Assembly: GCF_008830365.1 (NCBI RefSeq)
Contig: NZ_WBKI01000001.1
Span: 992,001-1,056,000 of the forward strand
Origin: Serratia proteamaculans
GTDB taxonomy: Bacteria > Pseudomonadota > Gammaproteobacteria > Enterobacterales > Enterobacteriaceae
DNA: 64,000 bases
Direction of reading: 5' to 3'
Numbering within the stretch: position 1 is the first letter of the stretch; each line of letters starts with the position of its first letter. Made by a program: the position numbers and the translations under genes. Below the pieces are notes generated by a model. The model was not told the DNA's origin. It was given only the letters and a program-made list of their open reading frames with translations, and did no database searches. This document shows, piece by piece, positions 29,215 to 38,140 of this stretch.

Positions 29215-29967
29215 ATGCCTATCACGGCCAACACGTTGTACCGTGACAGTTTTAATTTTTTCCGTAACCAACTGACCAGTATCCTGATGCTGGCGCTGTT
29301 GACCGCGTTCATTTCTGTACTGCTCAATCAAGCTTTCAGCCCTGATGTCGAACAGTTGAAGATCCTGAGCGCAACGGAAGGTGACTTTGCTGCATCCGCC
29401 GGTATGGGGATCCAGGAAATCATTCAACAAATGACGCCTGAACAACAGATGGTGTTATTGAAAGTTTCAGCCGCCGCCACCTTTTCCGCATTAGTGGGCA
29501 ACGTGTTGCTGGTTGGCGGGATGCTGACATTGATTCGCCTGGTTTCCCAGGGGCAGCGTATCAGCGCACTGCGCGCCATCGGTGCTTCCGCGCCCGAGTT
29601 GCCGCGTCTGTTGTTGCTGCTGTTCACCTGCACGCTGTTGATTCAACTGGGCCTGACGCTGTTTGTGGTACCTGGCGTGATCATGGCGATCGCTTTCTCG
29701 CTGGCACCGGTGATCACCGCTACCGACAAGAAAGGCGTGTTTGCCTCGATTAAGCTGAGCTGCAAGTTGGCTTTCGCCAATGCGCGTGTGATTGTTCCGG
29801 CGATGATGCTGTGGCTGGCAGCCAAGCTGCTGGTGTTGTTTATGGTGAGCCACCTTTCGGTGCTGACCCCGAACGTCGCCAGCGTGGTATTGACTGCATT
29901 GAGCAACCTGGTTTCCGCCCTGTTGCTGGTTTACCTGTTCCGTCTGTATATGCTGCTGCGCAGCTAA
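29215..29967 (+). CDS. yciC: UPF0259 family inner-membrane protein YciC
   Basis: This 250-aa polytopic protein matches E. coli YciC. It has a short amphipathic start ([17 protein letters not shown]) and about six hydrophobic segments, including [51 protein letters not shown] and [21 protein letters not shown]. The [18 protein letters not shown] loop is well conserved. The function is not established. In E. coli it neighbours yciB and yciA, as here except for the SulP gene in between. Confidence 0.94.
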   Translation: MPITANTLYRDSFNFFRNQLTSILMLALLTAFISVLLNQAFSPDVEQLKILSATEGDFAASAGMGIQEIIQQMTPEQQMVLLKVSAAATFSALVGNVLLVGGMLTLIRLVSQGQRISALRAIGASAPELPRLLLLLFTCTLLIQLGLTLFVVPGVIMAIAFSLAPVITATDKKGVFASIKLSCKLAFANARVIVPAMMLWLAAKLLVLFMVSHLSVLTPNVASVVLTALSNLVSALLLVYLFRLYMLLRS

Positions 29968-29984
29968 TTTTGCCACAGGAACTT

Positions 29985-30010
29985 AAAGGGCACGCCTCGG
30001 CGTGCCCTTT
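29985..30010. terminator. Bidirectional terminator, yciC / SulP gene
   Basis: AAAGGGCACG-CCTCGG-CGTGCCCTTT is a perfect inverted repeat between two converging stop codons. The right arm runs into TTTTG. Confidence 0.85.
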
Positions 30011-30013
30011 TGC

Positions 30014-31717
30014 TTACTGAGTCACCGGCGGTTCAGCCTGTTCCTTACTTTGAATCAGCTTCAGCGCCAGGTACAAATCCGGCACCAGGATCAATTCCCG
30101 GTCGCGCCCCATTCGATTGATACGGAACCAGCGCGTCAGCTCGGTTCGCCGCCCTGCCAGTACCAGTCTCACGTTACGCTGTAACAAATCCCGTTTCAAT
30201 TCGTCGATGGCCGCCAATACGCTGATATCGGCATGGGTAAAGCTGGCAACCGCATCCACCACTACCCAACGCGGCTGGAACGGCGTGCTGTCGACCAGGT
30301 TGAGGATCCGCCGCTTGAAGTACGCCACGTTGAAATAGGTCAGCGGCGAGTTGAAACGATACATCATCACGCCGGGTACCGCTTTAATGCCGTTATTGTT
30401 GCCCATTGAGTGAATCATGCCTTCGTCATTAACACCCAGCAGTTGTTCAGTCGGGCGGAACACCGTGCGCAGAAACTGCATCAGGCCCAGTAAGACCGCC
30501 AGTCCAATACCGCTTATCACCCCCACCAGCAGCACGCAGAGGAAGGTAAACATCGCCAGTCGGAAAGCCTGAGCATTACGACGCCGCATGATCCAGATAC
30601 CGCGAATATCCAGCAACGACCAAGCGGCGTACATCAGCACCACGCCCAAACCCGCTACCGGAATAAACTGCAACGGTGCCATCAGGAACAACAACACGAA
30701 AGCAATCACCGCTGCTGCAATGATCGACACCAGTTGACTCTTGCCGCCGTTGGCATCATTGACCGCGGTACGTGAATCCGCCCCGCTGATGGCAAACCCC
30801 TGTGACAGCGCCGAGACTATATTCACCAACCCGAGCGCGCGGAATTCAGCGTCAGCGTTCACCTCATAACCGTTCTTCGCCGCAAAACTACGGGCAGTCA
30901 GCATCATGCTGACAAAACTCACCACCGCCAGGTTGAGCGCCGGGATCACCATGTCACGCAGTAAACCCGGTTGAAAATCCGGCCACTGCACGATGGGTAA
31001 TACATCGCTAAAACCGCCCACCGTCACCACACCATGCTGCTGCAGTCCACCAGCCCAGGTCATAAAGGTCACCAGGACGATGGCAAATAACGGCGCCGGC
31101 CAGTTGGGCCGCCATTTTTTAAACCCAATCAGCGTAACCAGCGTCAGTAACGACACCGACATGGTCAGCCAATCGCTGTGCATCAGGTTGCCCGGCAGCG
31201 CGTAGATACGTTCGATCAACTGCGCCGGATGCACGCCAAAACCAAATACCTTACCAATTTGATCGACGATAATGGTGATCGCCACGCCGTTCAGCAGCCC
31301 ACTGAGAATCGGCCTGGAGAGCAGGTCCGCCAGCGCACCCAGCTTAAAGCGGCTGGCCAACAGGCACCAGGCGCCCATCATCGCGGTCATCATAATGGTC
31401 AGTTGCCAGTGGCGTTCCATATTGCCTGCCGCCAATGGGGTCACAACGGCGGCAATCACCGCGCAGGTCGCCGCATCCGGCCCCACAATCAGTTGGCGTG
31501 AGGAGCCGAAAAAGGCGTAGGCCACCATCGGTAAAATACAGGAATATAACCCTACTATCGGGCTGACCCCCGCCAGTTCGGCGTAGGCAATCGCCACCGG
31601 CAAGGCCACGGCGGCCACGGATAACCCGGCGCGGATGTCCGGTTTCAGCCAACTGCGTTGATACCCTAATAAATGCGTCAAACCGGGCGTCAGCGCCTGG
31701 AGAGATTTCCACTGCAT
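30014..31717 (-). CDS. SulP family anion transporter with STAS domain
   Basis: This 567-aa inner-membrane protein moves anions (sulfate, bicarbonate or dicarboxylates, depending on the member). The SulP opening WLKPDIRAGLSVAAVALPVAIAYAELAGVSP is followed by 10-14 helices and signature segments VGPDAATCAVI and GFAISGADSRTAVNDANGGKSQ. The STAS domain is at about 430-545 (VMMYRFNSPLTYFNVAYFKRRI ... WVVVDAVASFTHADISVLAAI). The Met at 31717 (after GGA) aligns with the family; an open frame extends to 31846. It is not at the E. coli dauA (ychM) locus, so it may be a paralogue. Substrate unresolved. Confidence 0.9.
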   Translation of the reverse strand: MQWKSLQALTPGLTHLLGYQRSWLKPDIRAGLSVAAVALPVAIAYAELAGVSPIVGLYSCILPMVAYAFFGSSRQLIVGPDAATCAVIAAVVTPLAAGNMERHWQLTIMMTAMMGAWCLLASRFKLGALADLLSRPILSGLLNGVAITIIVDQIGKVFGFGVHPAQLIERIYALPGNLMHSDWLTMSVSLLTLVTLIGFKKWRPNWPAPLFAIVLVTFMTWAGGLQQHGVVTVGGFSDVLPIVQWPDFQPGLLRDMVIPALNLAVVSFVSMMLTARSFAAKNGYEVNADAEFRALGLVNIVSALSQGFAISGADSRTAVNDANGGKSQLVSIIAAAVIAFVLLFLMAPLQFIPVAGLGVVLMYAAWSLLDIRGIWIMRRRNAQAFRLAMFTFLCVLLVGVISGIGLAVLLGLMQFLRTVFRPTEQLLGVNDEGMIHSMGNNNGIKAVPGVMMYRFNSPLTYFNVAYFKRRILNLVDSTPFQPRWVVVDAVASFTHADISVLAAIDELKRDLLQRNVRLVLAGRRTELTRWFRINRMGRDRELILVPDLYLALKLIQSKEQAEPPVTQ

Positions 31718-31951
31718 AAACTGTTTTCCGTTATAAATTATCCGGCTATTATTGTGTGTATCATGCGATGCCAATGCCGTACTGGCAATCTGCCCGCCGC
31801 GAACTCGCGACCTCAATCGTAAGTTTATGCAAATTCCTGCTTTCATGGCGGAAATCCGGTGGCCAAACGCCGATAATCATCGCTTGCCAGCGGTACACAG
31901 AGCCCGCCAAATCCGGTATAGTCGGCCGATGAACAGATGATGGATTGATTT

Positions 31952-32491
31952 ATGAAGCAGTTTCTTGATTTCCTCCCGTTAATTGTCTTTTTTGCATTTT
32001 ATAAGCTCTACGATATCTACGTCGCCTCTGGCGCGCTAATTGTTGCTACCGCCCTGGCGCTGGTGTTCACCTGGTTTAAATACCGCAAAATCGAGAAGAT
32101 GACGCTGATCACCTTCCTGATGGTACTGGTGTTTGGCACCCTGACACTGGTGTTCCATAACGATTTGTTTATCAAATGGAAAGTGACGATCATCTACTGC
32201 TTGTTCGCACTGGCATTGTTGATAAGCCAACTGGTGCTCAAAAAACCGCTGGTACAACGCATGCTAGGCAAAGAGCTGACGCTGCCGGATAAAGTCTGGA
32301 ACACCCTCAACCTGGCCTGGGCGATCTTCTTCCTGGTCTGTGGCCTGGCGAATATCTACGTCGCTTTCTGGCTGCCTCAGAGCGTTTGGGTTAACTTCAA
32401 AGTGTTCGGCCTGACCGCGCTGACGCTGGTATATACCCTGCTCAGCGGCGTTTATATTTATCGGCACATGCCGGAAGAACAGAAAAAATAG
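31952..32491 (+). CDS. yciB: Inner-membrane-spanning protein YciB
   Basis: YciB (IspZ family) is a 179-aa inner-membrane protein with five predicted TM helices. Its N-terminus [23 protein letters not shown] matches E. coli. It is involved in cell-envelope synthesis and septation and interacts with elongasome and divisome proteins. Conserved features include [27 protein letters not shown]-like [14 protein letters not shown], and [21 protein letters not shown]. It is followed 75 nt later by yciA on the same strand, as in E. coli. Confidence 0.95.
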   Translation: MKQFLDFLPLIVFFAFYKLYDIYVASGALIVATALALVFTWFKYRKIEKMTLITFLMVLVFGTLTLVFHNDLFIKWKVTIIYCLFALALLISQLVLKKPLVQRMLGKELTLPDKVWNTLNLAWAIFFLVCGLANIYVAFWLPQSVWVNFKVFGLTALTLVYTLLSGVYIYRHMPEEQKK

Positions 32492-32507
32492 TTACAAAAT
32501 TGTTAAT

Positions 32508-32529
32508 GCCCGTGGCGTTTGCTACGGGC
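32508..32529 (+). terminator. Hairpin between yciB and yciA
   Basis: GCCCGTGGC-GTTT-GCTACGGGC is a 9-bp stem with one G-U pair. No U-tract follows, so read-through into yciA is likely; it may be a processing or stability element. Confidence 0.4.
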
Positions 32530-32566
32530 AGTATAGTGAAATCCCTTCCTTGATAAGCAGACAGCT

Positions 32567-32995
32567 ATGACTCAACAACGACCTTTACCCAGTGGCGAAA
32601 TGGTGCTACGAACGCTGGCGATGCCGGCAGATACCAATGCCAACGGTGATATTTTTGGCGGCTGGCTGATGTCGCAGATGGACATCGGTGGCGCTATTCA
32701 GGCAAAAGAAATTGCCGAAGGCCGTGTCGTGACCGTGCGAGTGGATGGCATGACCTTCCTGAAACCGGTCGCGGTAGGTGACGTGGTATGTTGCTACGCA
32801 CACTGTATCCGCACCGGACGCAGTTCGATCACCATCAATATCGAAGTGTGGGTCAAGAAAGTGTCTTCTGCACCTATCGGGCAGCGCTACCGTGCGACCG
32901 AAGCCGTGTTTACCTATGTTGCCGTAGACGACGAAGGTAATTCACGCGCCCTGCCCGACGGTAAGATGAACTTCCGTGTTGGCTTCGAAGAATAA
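32567..32995 (+). CDS. yciA: Acyl-CoA thioester hydrolase YciA
   Basis: YciA is a hexameric hotdog-fold thioesterase with broad activity on acyl-CoAs. It is 142 aa, with the conserved LAMPADTNANGDIFGGWLMSQMD carrying the catalytic Asp. The V(R)VDGMTFLKPVAVGDVVCCYA and SITINIEVWVKK strands follow. The C-terminus is about 10 residues longer than E. coli YciA. The start ATG aligns with E. coli, though its RBS is poor, which fits translation from a yciB-yciA transcript. Confidence 0.95.
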   Translation: MTQQRPLPSGEMVLRTLAMPADTNANGDIFGGWLMSQMDIGGAIQAKEIAEGRVVTVRVDGMTFLKPVAVGDVVCCYAHCIRTGRSSITINIEVWVKKVSSAPIGQRYRATEAVFTYVAVDDEGNSRALPDGKMNFRVGFEE

Positions 32996-33012
32996 GCCGG
33001 AATTCAGGCAGT

Positions 33013-33046
33013 AAAAAGGGTCGCCCTGTGGCGACCCTTTTCTTTG
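33013..33046. terminator. yciA/tonB terminator
   Basis: GGGTCGCC-CTGT-GGCGACCC (33018-33037), with AAAAA on the left and TTTTC on the right, lies between two converging genes. Confidence 0.88.
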
Positions 33047-33064
33047 TCAAAATCACTCTCGGTG

Positions 33065-33811
33065 TCAGTTCATTTCCGTGGTGCCGTTAATTTTAAAGCG
33101 GATACTCATGGTGATATTCTTCGCTTCCTTGGCTTCATAACGCCACTTACGCATTGCCTGTTTCACTTCACGCTCAAACATATTGCGTGGCTCCGCATAC
33201 AGGATACGCACGTTACTCAAACGGCCATCACTGTCGACATCAAACTGCACCCGCACATTGCCTTCAATCTGCAAGGCTCTGGCGCGCGGCGGATAAATCG
33301 GGTCGGCACGGCTGATCGCTCTCGGCGTCACATCACGCGAATTGCCCGCAACCGGCGCTGATGGCGCCTGCTTCACCGGAGCCCTATCGACAGGCTTGGC
33401 CGGTTGGTTATTTTCAAACGGTGACGGCTCACGCGGCTCGGTTTTCTGCGGCTCACGTTTAACCGTTTTCTCGACCTTCGGCTTCGGTTTTGGCTTCGGC
33501 TTGGGTTTTACCGGCTCAGGCTTCAGTATCGCCTTCGGCGGTGGCTCTGGGAGCGGTTCCGGCTCGGGCTCGGGTGCAGGCTCCACCTGCGGCTCTGGCT
33601 CAGGCTCGGCCGGTGCAGGCGGTGGCGGCTCTGCCATCGCGGCGGTATTGACCATCATGACGCTGATCGGCGCATCCTCAGGTTTCGGCAACTCCATCAC
33701 CTCCTTGACAGAAGCATAGAGCAGACTCGCCACCAGGGCGCTATGTAAGCCAACGGACAGGACAATTGGCACGGACAAACGGCGATTAAGGAACATCTTT
33801 TTTAGCGGCAT
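33065..33811 (-). CDS. tonB: Energy transducer TonB
   Basis: TonB couples the proton motive force, via ExbB-ExbD, to outer-membrane receptors for siderophores, haem and B12. It is 248 aa. The N-terminal signal anchor ([22 protein letters not shown]) has the conserved Ser and His. A periplasmic spacer of about 60-115 residues has long Glu-Pro then Lys-Pro repeats. The C-terminal domain (from about residue 165, [23 protein letters not shown]) ends in [10 protein letters not shown]. The start is the ATG at 33811; an alternative Met 5 codons on exists. A Fur-like site is just upstream. Confidence 0.96.
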   Translation of the reverse strand: MPLKKMFLNRRLSVPIVLSVGLHSALVASLLYASVKEVMELPKPEDAPISVMMVNTAAMAEPPPPAPAEPEPEPQVEPAPEPEPEPLPEPPPKAILKPEPVKPKPKPKPKPKVEKTVKREPQKTEPREPSPFENNQPAKPVDRAPVKQAPSAPVAGNSRDVTPRAISRADPIYPPRARALQIEGNVRVQFDVDSDGRLSNVRILYAEPRNMFEREVKQAMRKWRYEAKEAKNITMSIRFKINGTTEMN

Positions 33812-33844
33812 AATGATTCTGTTTCCTCTGGTTCGCCAAGTTTA

Positions 33845-33866
33845 AATGCAAATAGCAATCATATTC
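33845..33866 (-). promoter_or_regulatory. Fur-box-like sequence before tonB
   Basis: On the minus strand AATATGATTGCTATTTGCAT resembles the Fur 19-mer built from GATAAT-type hexamers, and is close to what I recall of the E. coli tonB site. It is 34 bp before the start codon, where Fur would block transcription. It is not a perfect match. Confidence 0.5.
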
Positions 33867-34005
33867 AATAACGAATGGCAAACTATCGCTCTAATCGTCA
33901 TTATTCATTGCTAAAACCTGTAAACTCATGAGGATATTAACCTTTCATTTGCCTTTTAACTGAGGCTTTTACACGCTTCATTAACCTGATTCACCTGGGT
34001 CAAAA

Positions 34006-34030
34006 CCGAAAAAACCCGCCGTAGCGGGTT
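34006..34030 (-). terminator. queH terminator
   Basis: AACCCGC-CGTA-GCGGGTT (34013-34030). On the minus strand the stem is followed by TTTTTTCGGTTTT, so it terminates queH. Confidence 0.85.
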
Positions 34031-34049
34031 ATCTTTGCCCCATGCAGCG

Positions 34050-34703
34050 TTATTCTTCATCGCCGTAATACAGTACGCCCAGTTTGATCAGCGGTCGGCC
34101 CTGCGCTTTACGATGCAGGTTGCTGTCACGTAGCGAATAGACGCAGCCGCAGTACTCTTGCTGATAAAAACGCTCACGTTTGCTGATGTCGATCATCCGC
34201 GACGAACCGCCTTTTTTACGCCAGTTGTAATCCCAATACTCCAAATCGGGGTACTTTTCCGCCGCGCGCACTCCACAGTCGGTGATTTGCTGCATATTCT
34301 TCCAGCGAGAGATACCCAGCGAGCTGGAAATAGTGTCGTAGCCGTTTTCATGCGCGTAGAGTGCGGTGCGTTCAAAACGCATGTCAAAACACATGGTGCA
34401 GCGGATACCGCGCTCAGGTTCATGCTCCATGCCTTTGGCACGAGCGAACCAGTTATCGGTATCATAATCGGCGTCGATGATCGGTACCCCGTGCTGCTCG
34501 GCAAAGCGGATATTCTCGTCCTTGCGCAGCAGGTATTCCTTTTGCGGATGGATATTCGGGTTATAGAAGAAAATGGCGTATTCGATGCCGGAGGCTTGAA
34601 TGGCTTCCATCACCTCCCCGGAACAGGGCGCACAGCAAGAGTGCAGCAACAGTTTACTTTTGCCCTCAGGCAAGTCGAGTTTATCTCTAACCAGTTCCGT
34701 CAT
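34050..34703 (-). CDS. queH: Epoxyqueuosine reductase QueH
   Basis: QueH (DUF208) carries out the last step of queuosine synthesis in tRNA, reducing epoxyqueuosine. It is not related in sequence to the cobalamin-dependent QueG of E. coli. The 217 residues contain all signature cysteines: HSCCAPCSG (21-29), CTMCFDMR (102-109) and EYCGCVYS (184-190). These hold an Fe-S cluster and a nearby metal. The [10 protein letters not shown] motif is also present. I use the Met at 34703 with AGAGG before it; the frame is open up to 34817, but the extra residues are not family-like. It is a single gene between tonB and yciI. Confidence 0.93.
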   Translation of the reverse strand: MTELVRDKLDLPEGKSKLLLHSCCAPCSGEVMEAIQASGIEYAIFFYNPNIHPQKEYLLRKDENIRFAEQHGVPIIDADYDTDNWFARAKGMEHEPERGIRCTMCFDMRFERTALYAHENGYDTISSSLGISRWKNMQQITDCGVRAAEKYPDLEYWDYNWRKKGGSSRMIDISKRERFYQQEYCGCVYSLRDSNLHRKAQGRPLIKLGVLYYGDEE

Positions 34704-34884
34704 TTCCTCACCTCTCAATCCTTGTCTCATTAAACCGCGCGGCCGCACTATACGAATAAAAGCTAGTCGCTTCAAGGCATAAGCGCCAGCCACAGTTAAA
34801 TTCCAGCGGGCGGGCATTCCCTTGTATCTCCTTTTGCGCTACTTTAAATTTACCCTTCTATAGCAATGATTTTAAAGGTGAAAC

Positions 34885-35181
34885 ATGCTTTATCTGATCT
34901 ACGCACAAGACGTGCCCAACTCTTTGGAAAACCGCCTGTCAGTACGCCCCGCACACTTGGCTCGCCTGCAGGCACTGCGTGACGCAGGTCGCCTGATAGT
35001 TGCCGGCCCCAATCCAGCCATCGACAGCAACGATCCGGGCAGTGCCGGTTTCAGCGGTTCTACGGTGATTGCGGAATTCGCCTCACTGGCCGATGCCCAA
35101 GCCTGGGCTAAACAGGATCCTTACGTCGCCGCCGGTGTTTATGCCGAGGTGACGGTCAAACCCTTCAAGCAAGTGTTGTAG
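34885..35181 (+). CDS. yciI: YciI family protein
   Basis: This small cytoplasmic alpha/beta protein has 98 aa, like E. coli YciI, with the identical core [11 protein letters not shown] and [19 protein letters not shown]. The YCII domain carries a His-Asp pair (RPAHL and DPG) that suggests an enzyme active site, but no reaction is firmly known. RBS AAAGGTG precedes the ATG. It is monocistronic as far as I can see; a weak hairpin follows (ACCCGCAG/GCTACGGGT, about 35192-35216). Confidence 0.94.
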   Translation: MLYLIYAQDVPNSLENRLSVRPAHLARLQALRDAGRLIVAGPNPAIDSNDPGSAGFSGSTVIAEFASLADAQAWAKQDPYVAAGVYAEVTVKPFKQVL

Positions 35182-35373
35182 TTTAATGATGACCCGCAGT
35201 TGATGTTGCTACGGGTTGTCTATTACAACCAGGTCCCAATTTGATCCGCTAAAATAAATATCGACTCCTGAGTCATAGCATAATTGCCCATTTCCCCGTT
35301 TAGCCTTGGATGGCACAACAGCCGTGTACCTGTGCGCTATTGTGCATTAACCAAAGCACTCATAGACTTCAAT

Positions 35374-35393
35374 GACTGTATAAAAATACAGTA
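35374..35393 (+). promoter_or_regulatory. LexA (SOS) box
   Basis: GACTGTATAAAAATACAGTA contains CTGT-N8-ACAG exactly (35376-35391) with an A/T-only spacer. It agrees with the enterobacterial LexA consensus TACTGTATATATATACAGTA at 17 of 20 positions. It ends 26 bp before the start of the tailspike-like gene at 35420, where LexA would sit over the promoter or transcription start. I see no other gene it could serve. The 35182-35373 stretch holds nothing else recognisable. Confidence 0.82.
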
Positions 35394-35419
35394 TTCATTT
35401 TGCTATGAGGATCTAAATA

Positions 35420-37309
35420 ATGAACACCTGCCCTGATATTGCAACATTGAGAAGTACTGTCCCTACCGCTGCCGGCGAGCTGATCGCCGTAACCGCCTAT
35501 GATGCAAACTGGAGCACCGGTAGCCGTCAGCCAACCGGTGGCGGCATTTTTGTCGCAAAAGCGCAGCCGACACCAGCGGATGATGGTGGTATGTTTATCC
35601 GTTCTAATACTTCGTGGGTCTGGCTACGTGTATTGGAGGTAGCGGGCACCGTCTCGCCTTATATGTACGGCGCGAAAGGCGATGGTATTGCTGACGATAC
35701 CGATGCGATCCAAAAAGCCCATGATTACGCCAGTTCGCAGGCAACCACCAGCGGTGCACGTGTGTTGAAAAACGGCAATCTTATTTTTGGAAATGGTCGT
35801 TTCAAATGTATTACAAAACTAACCTTTGATACCAAAACCGTCGATTATGATTTTTCCGGTGCATTACTGGATTTCACAGCAATGACACCTGGCACTGCAG
35901 AACTTCACAAGGCTGCCATCGACTGGAAAAATAATGCCGGTTATGCCCAAGGTAATCTGAGTGCTAAAAATCTGCGAATGATCGGCCCTGGCGCTGACTC
36001 GTTTATTGATGGAATGGCATTCTCTACATCGCTTTCAGGCAGCTACCCACGTAACTCGCTGACGTTCACCGGCGGTGGTATCGAGGGATTCTCCTGCGGC
36101 ATTACAGGTACCACTAATTTCTATTTCCTGCGCATGTACGGCTTCACTTTCAACCATTGCGACACTTGCTATTTCTTCCCAAACAATACCTCAGACTCCG
36201 GTGAAGAGATGAACTTCCACAGCTGTGTCTTTGCCCAAAGTAACTGCGGCGTGAACCTGCAGGGAGGATATAGCTACTTCTTCAATTGTTCCTTCGACTA
36301 TATCTACGGGAAAAGTGGGCCGCAAACGTCGGCAGACAGACTGGGGAAATATATTCATATCGAAGGCGGTCAACACACTTTCCGCGATTGCCACTTTGAG
36401 GGTTACGGCCCCCAAAATTACATCGTCAACATCCCAGATGATAAAAGCTGTAAAGTTAACTTTATTGGCGGCATCTTCACCTTTAAAGCTGGTGGCAGCC
36501 CATCGACCTATCCGACTACCTGTAACCCTTTCTACTTTGGCAACCTGGCACGAGTCGTGTTTGAAAAAGTCAATATTGGTCAGATGCAGCAAGGTGGCGA
36601 TGCAAACGTCAGCGGCTGGATTGATGGTAACGGTTCAGTGTCATTGCATGATACGCAACTGCCGATCGCCTGGCCTTATTTGTTGTCGCAAGTACGTACC
36701 GATGCAACGGTGCAGGACAACTGGCTCGATGGCTCAACCTATACCAGCGGTGCCGGGAATGAGAAATGGACCGAGGAAGTTTGGGTATTACCGCCAGGAG
36801 GCGTTAATAGCGTGCGCAAATCACGTTACGGCTGGGGAACCGCAGCCAGTACCAATTTCAGCATGATCCGACAGGCCAACTTTGTCTCCCTGGGGCGTAA
36901 TGTAAGCGCCGGAGACGGTGTATTTCAGGCCGTGTTAGGAACTATAAAACTGAAAGGCTACGGCGGTGTCATTCATCACCTCCGAGCCAATACATTCGCA
37001 GGCGATGGTCAAAGCTGCCAGGTTAAAATTATTTGGGCAAAACTGAGCGAATTTGGTGCTCAGCAGGATGTTGAGCCCAAAATACTAATGCAACAAACCG
37101 GCCACTCATACACCTTTAATTTCAGCGGATTAGAATCCGAATTGAAAACCGTGGTTATTCCTGGACAAATGCAGGGCTATGTCACCCAGCCACCATCATT
37201 TGAACGGGCCCCAGATTGGGCAACGCATGCTTTCTTACTGGTGGATACCACTAAAATGAAAAGCAACTTCGACCTGCGAATTACGGACGTTTATATGCGT
37301 CAGGTCTAA
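35420..37309 (+). CDS. Phage tailspike-like protein, pectate-lyase-type beta-helix
   Basis: This is a 629-aa protein. Residues 1-75 (IATLRSTVPTAAGELIAVTAY...PTGGGIFVA...DDGGMFI...WVWLRV) resemble the small domain that precedes the catalytic part of many tailspikes and depolymerases. Residues 83-97 (YGAKGDGIADDTDAI) are the Pectate_lyase_3 entry motif, then a long Gly/Asn/Cys-rich region (about 100-430) fits a right-handed beta-helix. The last 180 residues look like a beta-rich C-terminal domain. No signal peptide is seen. RBS GAGG lies 9 nt from the ATG. No other phage gene is nearby. A LexA box just upstream implies expression after DNA damage. Its polysaccharide target is unknown. Confidence 0.85.
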   Translation: MNTCPDIATLRSTVPTAAGELIAVTAYDANWSTGSRQPTGGGIFVAKAQPTPADDGGMFIRSNTSWVWLRVLEVAGTVSPYMYGAKGDGIADDTDAIQKAHDYASSQATTSGARVLKNGNLIFGNGRFKCITKLTFDTKTVDYDFSGALLDFTAMTPGTAELHKAAIDWKNNAGYAQGNLSAKNLRMIGPGADSFIDGMAFSTSLSGSYPRNSLTFTGGGIEGFSCGITGTTNFYFLRMYGFTFNHCDTCYFFPNNTSDSGEEMNFHSCVFAQSNCGVNLQGGYSYFFNCSFDYIYGKSGPQTSADRLGKYIHIEGGQHTFRDCHFEGYGPQNYIVNIPDDKSCKVNFIGGIFTFKAGGSPSTYPTTCNPFYFGNLARVVFEKVNIGQMQQGGDANVSGWIDGNGSVSLHDTQLPIAWPYLLSQVRTDATVQDNWLDGSTYTSGAGNEKWTEEVWVLPPGGVNSVRKSRYGWGTAASTNFSMIRQANFVSLGRNVSAGDGVFQAVLGTIKLKGYGGVIHHLRANTFAGDGQSCQVKIIWAKLSEFGAQQDVEPKILMQQTGHSYTFNFSGLESELKTVVIPGQMQGYVTQPPSFERAPDWATHAFLLVDTTKMKSNFDLRITDVYMRQV

Positions 37310-37328
37310 AGAGTACAATGTTAACAGC

Positions 37329-37353
37329 AGCCGCAGATGACCGCGGCTTTTTC
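37329..37353 (+). terminator. Terminator of the tailspike-like gene
   Basis: AGCCGC-AGATGACC-GCGGCT (37329-37348) is followed by TTTTTC, 19 nt after the stop codon. This indicates a self-contained transcription unit. Confidence 0.85.
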
Positions 37354-37355
37354 AT

Positions 37356-37386
37356 ACAAAAAAAAGCCAGCACGGAGTGGCTGGCT
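37356..37386 (-). terminator. Terminator of the TetR gene
   Basis: AGCCAGC-ACGGAGTG-GCTGGCT (37365-37386, loop shared by one base) is followed on the minus strand by TTTTTTTT. It lies 85 nt past the TetR stop. Confidence 0.82.
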
Positions 37387-37470
37387 AAAGGGTTCTTCGA
37401 GGGAATATCTTGTCCGATAAACTTACTCTCTTCACTTGTCGGTCCGCCATCTATTGCTGTGATAGGCGAG

Positions 37471-38016
37471 CTATTTTTTCGCAAAAATCAACGCCTGCAT
37501 ATCCGTAAACATGGCGTCCCACTCTGGCTGGTCAATCGCCATCAGGCCAAAGAAACGCAGCATAAATGCCCCTTCTGTGGCCAGAAAAGCCAATCGAGCG
37601 CGTTTGCCCTCTTCGCTGGTTAAGTCCAGACCGGCGATCCGGCTGCGGTACCACTCGCGCGTACTGTCCAAATGCTCTGGCGTTTGGATCAGCGTCGCCA
37701 TCAGCCCCGCCGCCTTGGCGCTGGATGCCTGATCGGAACTTCGGGTCGCCTGCATATGTGCTTGCACACTAGTCGTGGCCGAGGGATTGTCCCCGGCAAT
37801 GGCATCAAACACCCGGTCATAGGCCTTACCCCAACGATCGAACATCGCATCAATTAACGCGTCTTTGCTGCCAAAGCAGTATTGCACCCCGCCCTTGGAA
37901 ATCCCCATCGCCTTGGCAACGGAATCAATGGTCAGCCCGGCAGCACCCTGCGTGGCGACAATCTCTTCAGCCGTATCCAGAACCTTGTCACGATCGATGC
38001 TGCGTTGACGTCCCAT
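37471..38016 (-). CDS. TetR/AcrR family regulator
   Basis: This is a 181-aa repressor. The N-terminal HTH (about 8-50, LDTAEEIVATQGAAGLTIDSVAKAMGISKGGVQYCFGSKDALIDAM) is a good TetR HTH with the Tyr-x-Phe recognition end. The variable C-terminal domain should bind the inducer. It is divergent from a 14-TM efflux gene with 124 nt between their starts and a palindrome in that gap, so it most likely represses the pump and itself. The pair recalls SmvR-SmvA of Klebsiella and Salmonella; I cannot prove orthology. Confidence 0.93.
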   Translation of the reverse strand: MGRQRSIDRDKVLDTAEEIVATQGAAGLTIDSVAKAMGISKGGVQYCFGSKDALIDAMFDRWGKAYDRVFDAIAGDNPSATTSVQAHMQATRSSDQASSAKAAGLMATLIQTPEHLDSTREWYRSRIAGLDLTSEEGKRARLAFLATEGAFMLRFFGLMAIDQPEWDAMFTDMQALIFAKK

Positions 38017-38035
38017 TGAGAAACCCTCTTTTCAA

Positions 38036-38050
38036 TACATACGTATGGAT
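38036..38050. promoter_or_regulatory. Candidate TetR operator
   Basis: CATACGTATG (38038-38047) is a perfect 10-bp palindrome, with near-symmetrical flanks (AATA...GATA), 20-35 bp before the TetR start codon and in the shared intergenic region with the efflux gene. Position and symmetry fit a TetR-family operator. Confidence 0.6.
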
Positions 38051-38140
38051 ATATATTAGCGCCAGTATACCACCCGACAGGTTCGGGTGGTGACTTTATG
38101 GCAACGCATCCGCGTCGCTCGCTTTTTTTGGAATAATATT

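Noticed and set aside
33500-33600. A tandem repeat or microsatellite in the Pro-rich part of tonB
   Set aside because: The repeat is protein-coding (Glu-Pro and Lys-Pro) and a known feature of TonB, so it is described there.
33342-33719. A Gly/Ser-rich frame opposite tonB
   Set aside because: The repeats are the mirror of the Pro-Glu and Pro-Lys codons of TonB, not a real glycine-rich protein.
35182-37470. A complete prophage around the tailspike-like gene
   Set aside because: No integrase, terminase, capsid or lysis gene or attachment repeat is present; flanks are core genes.
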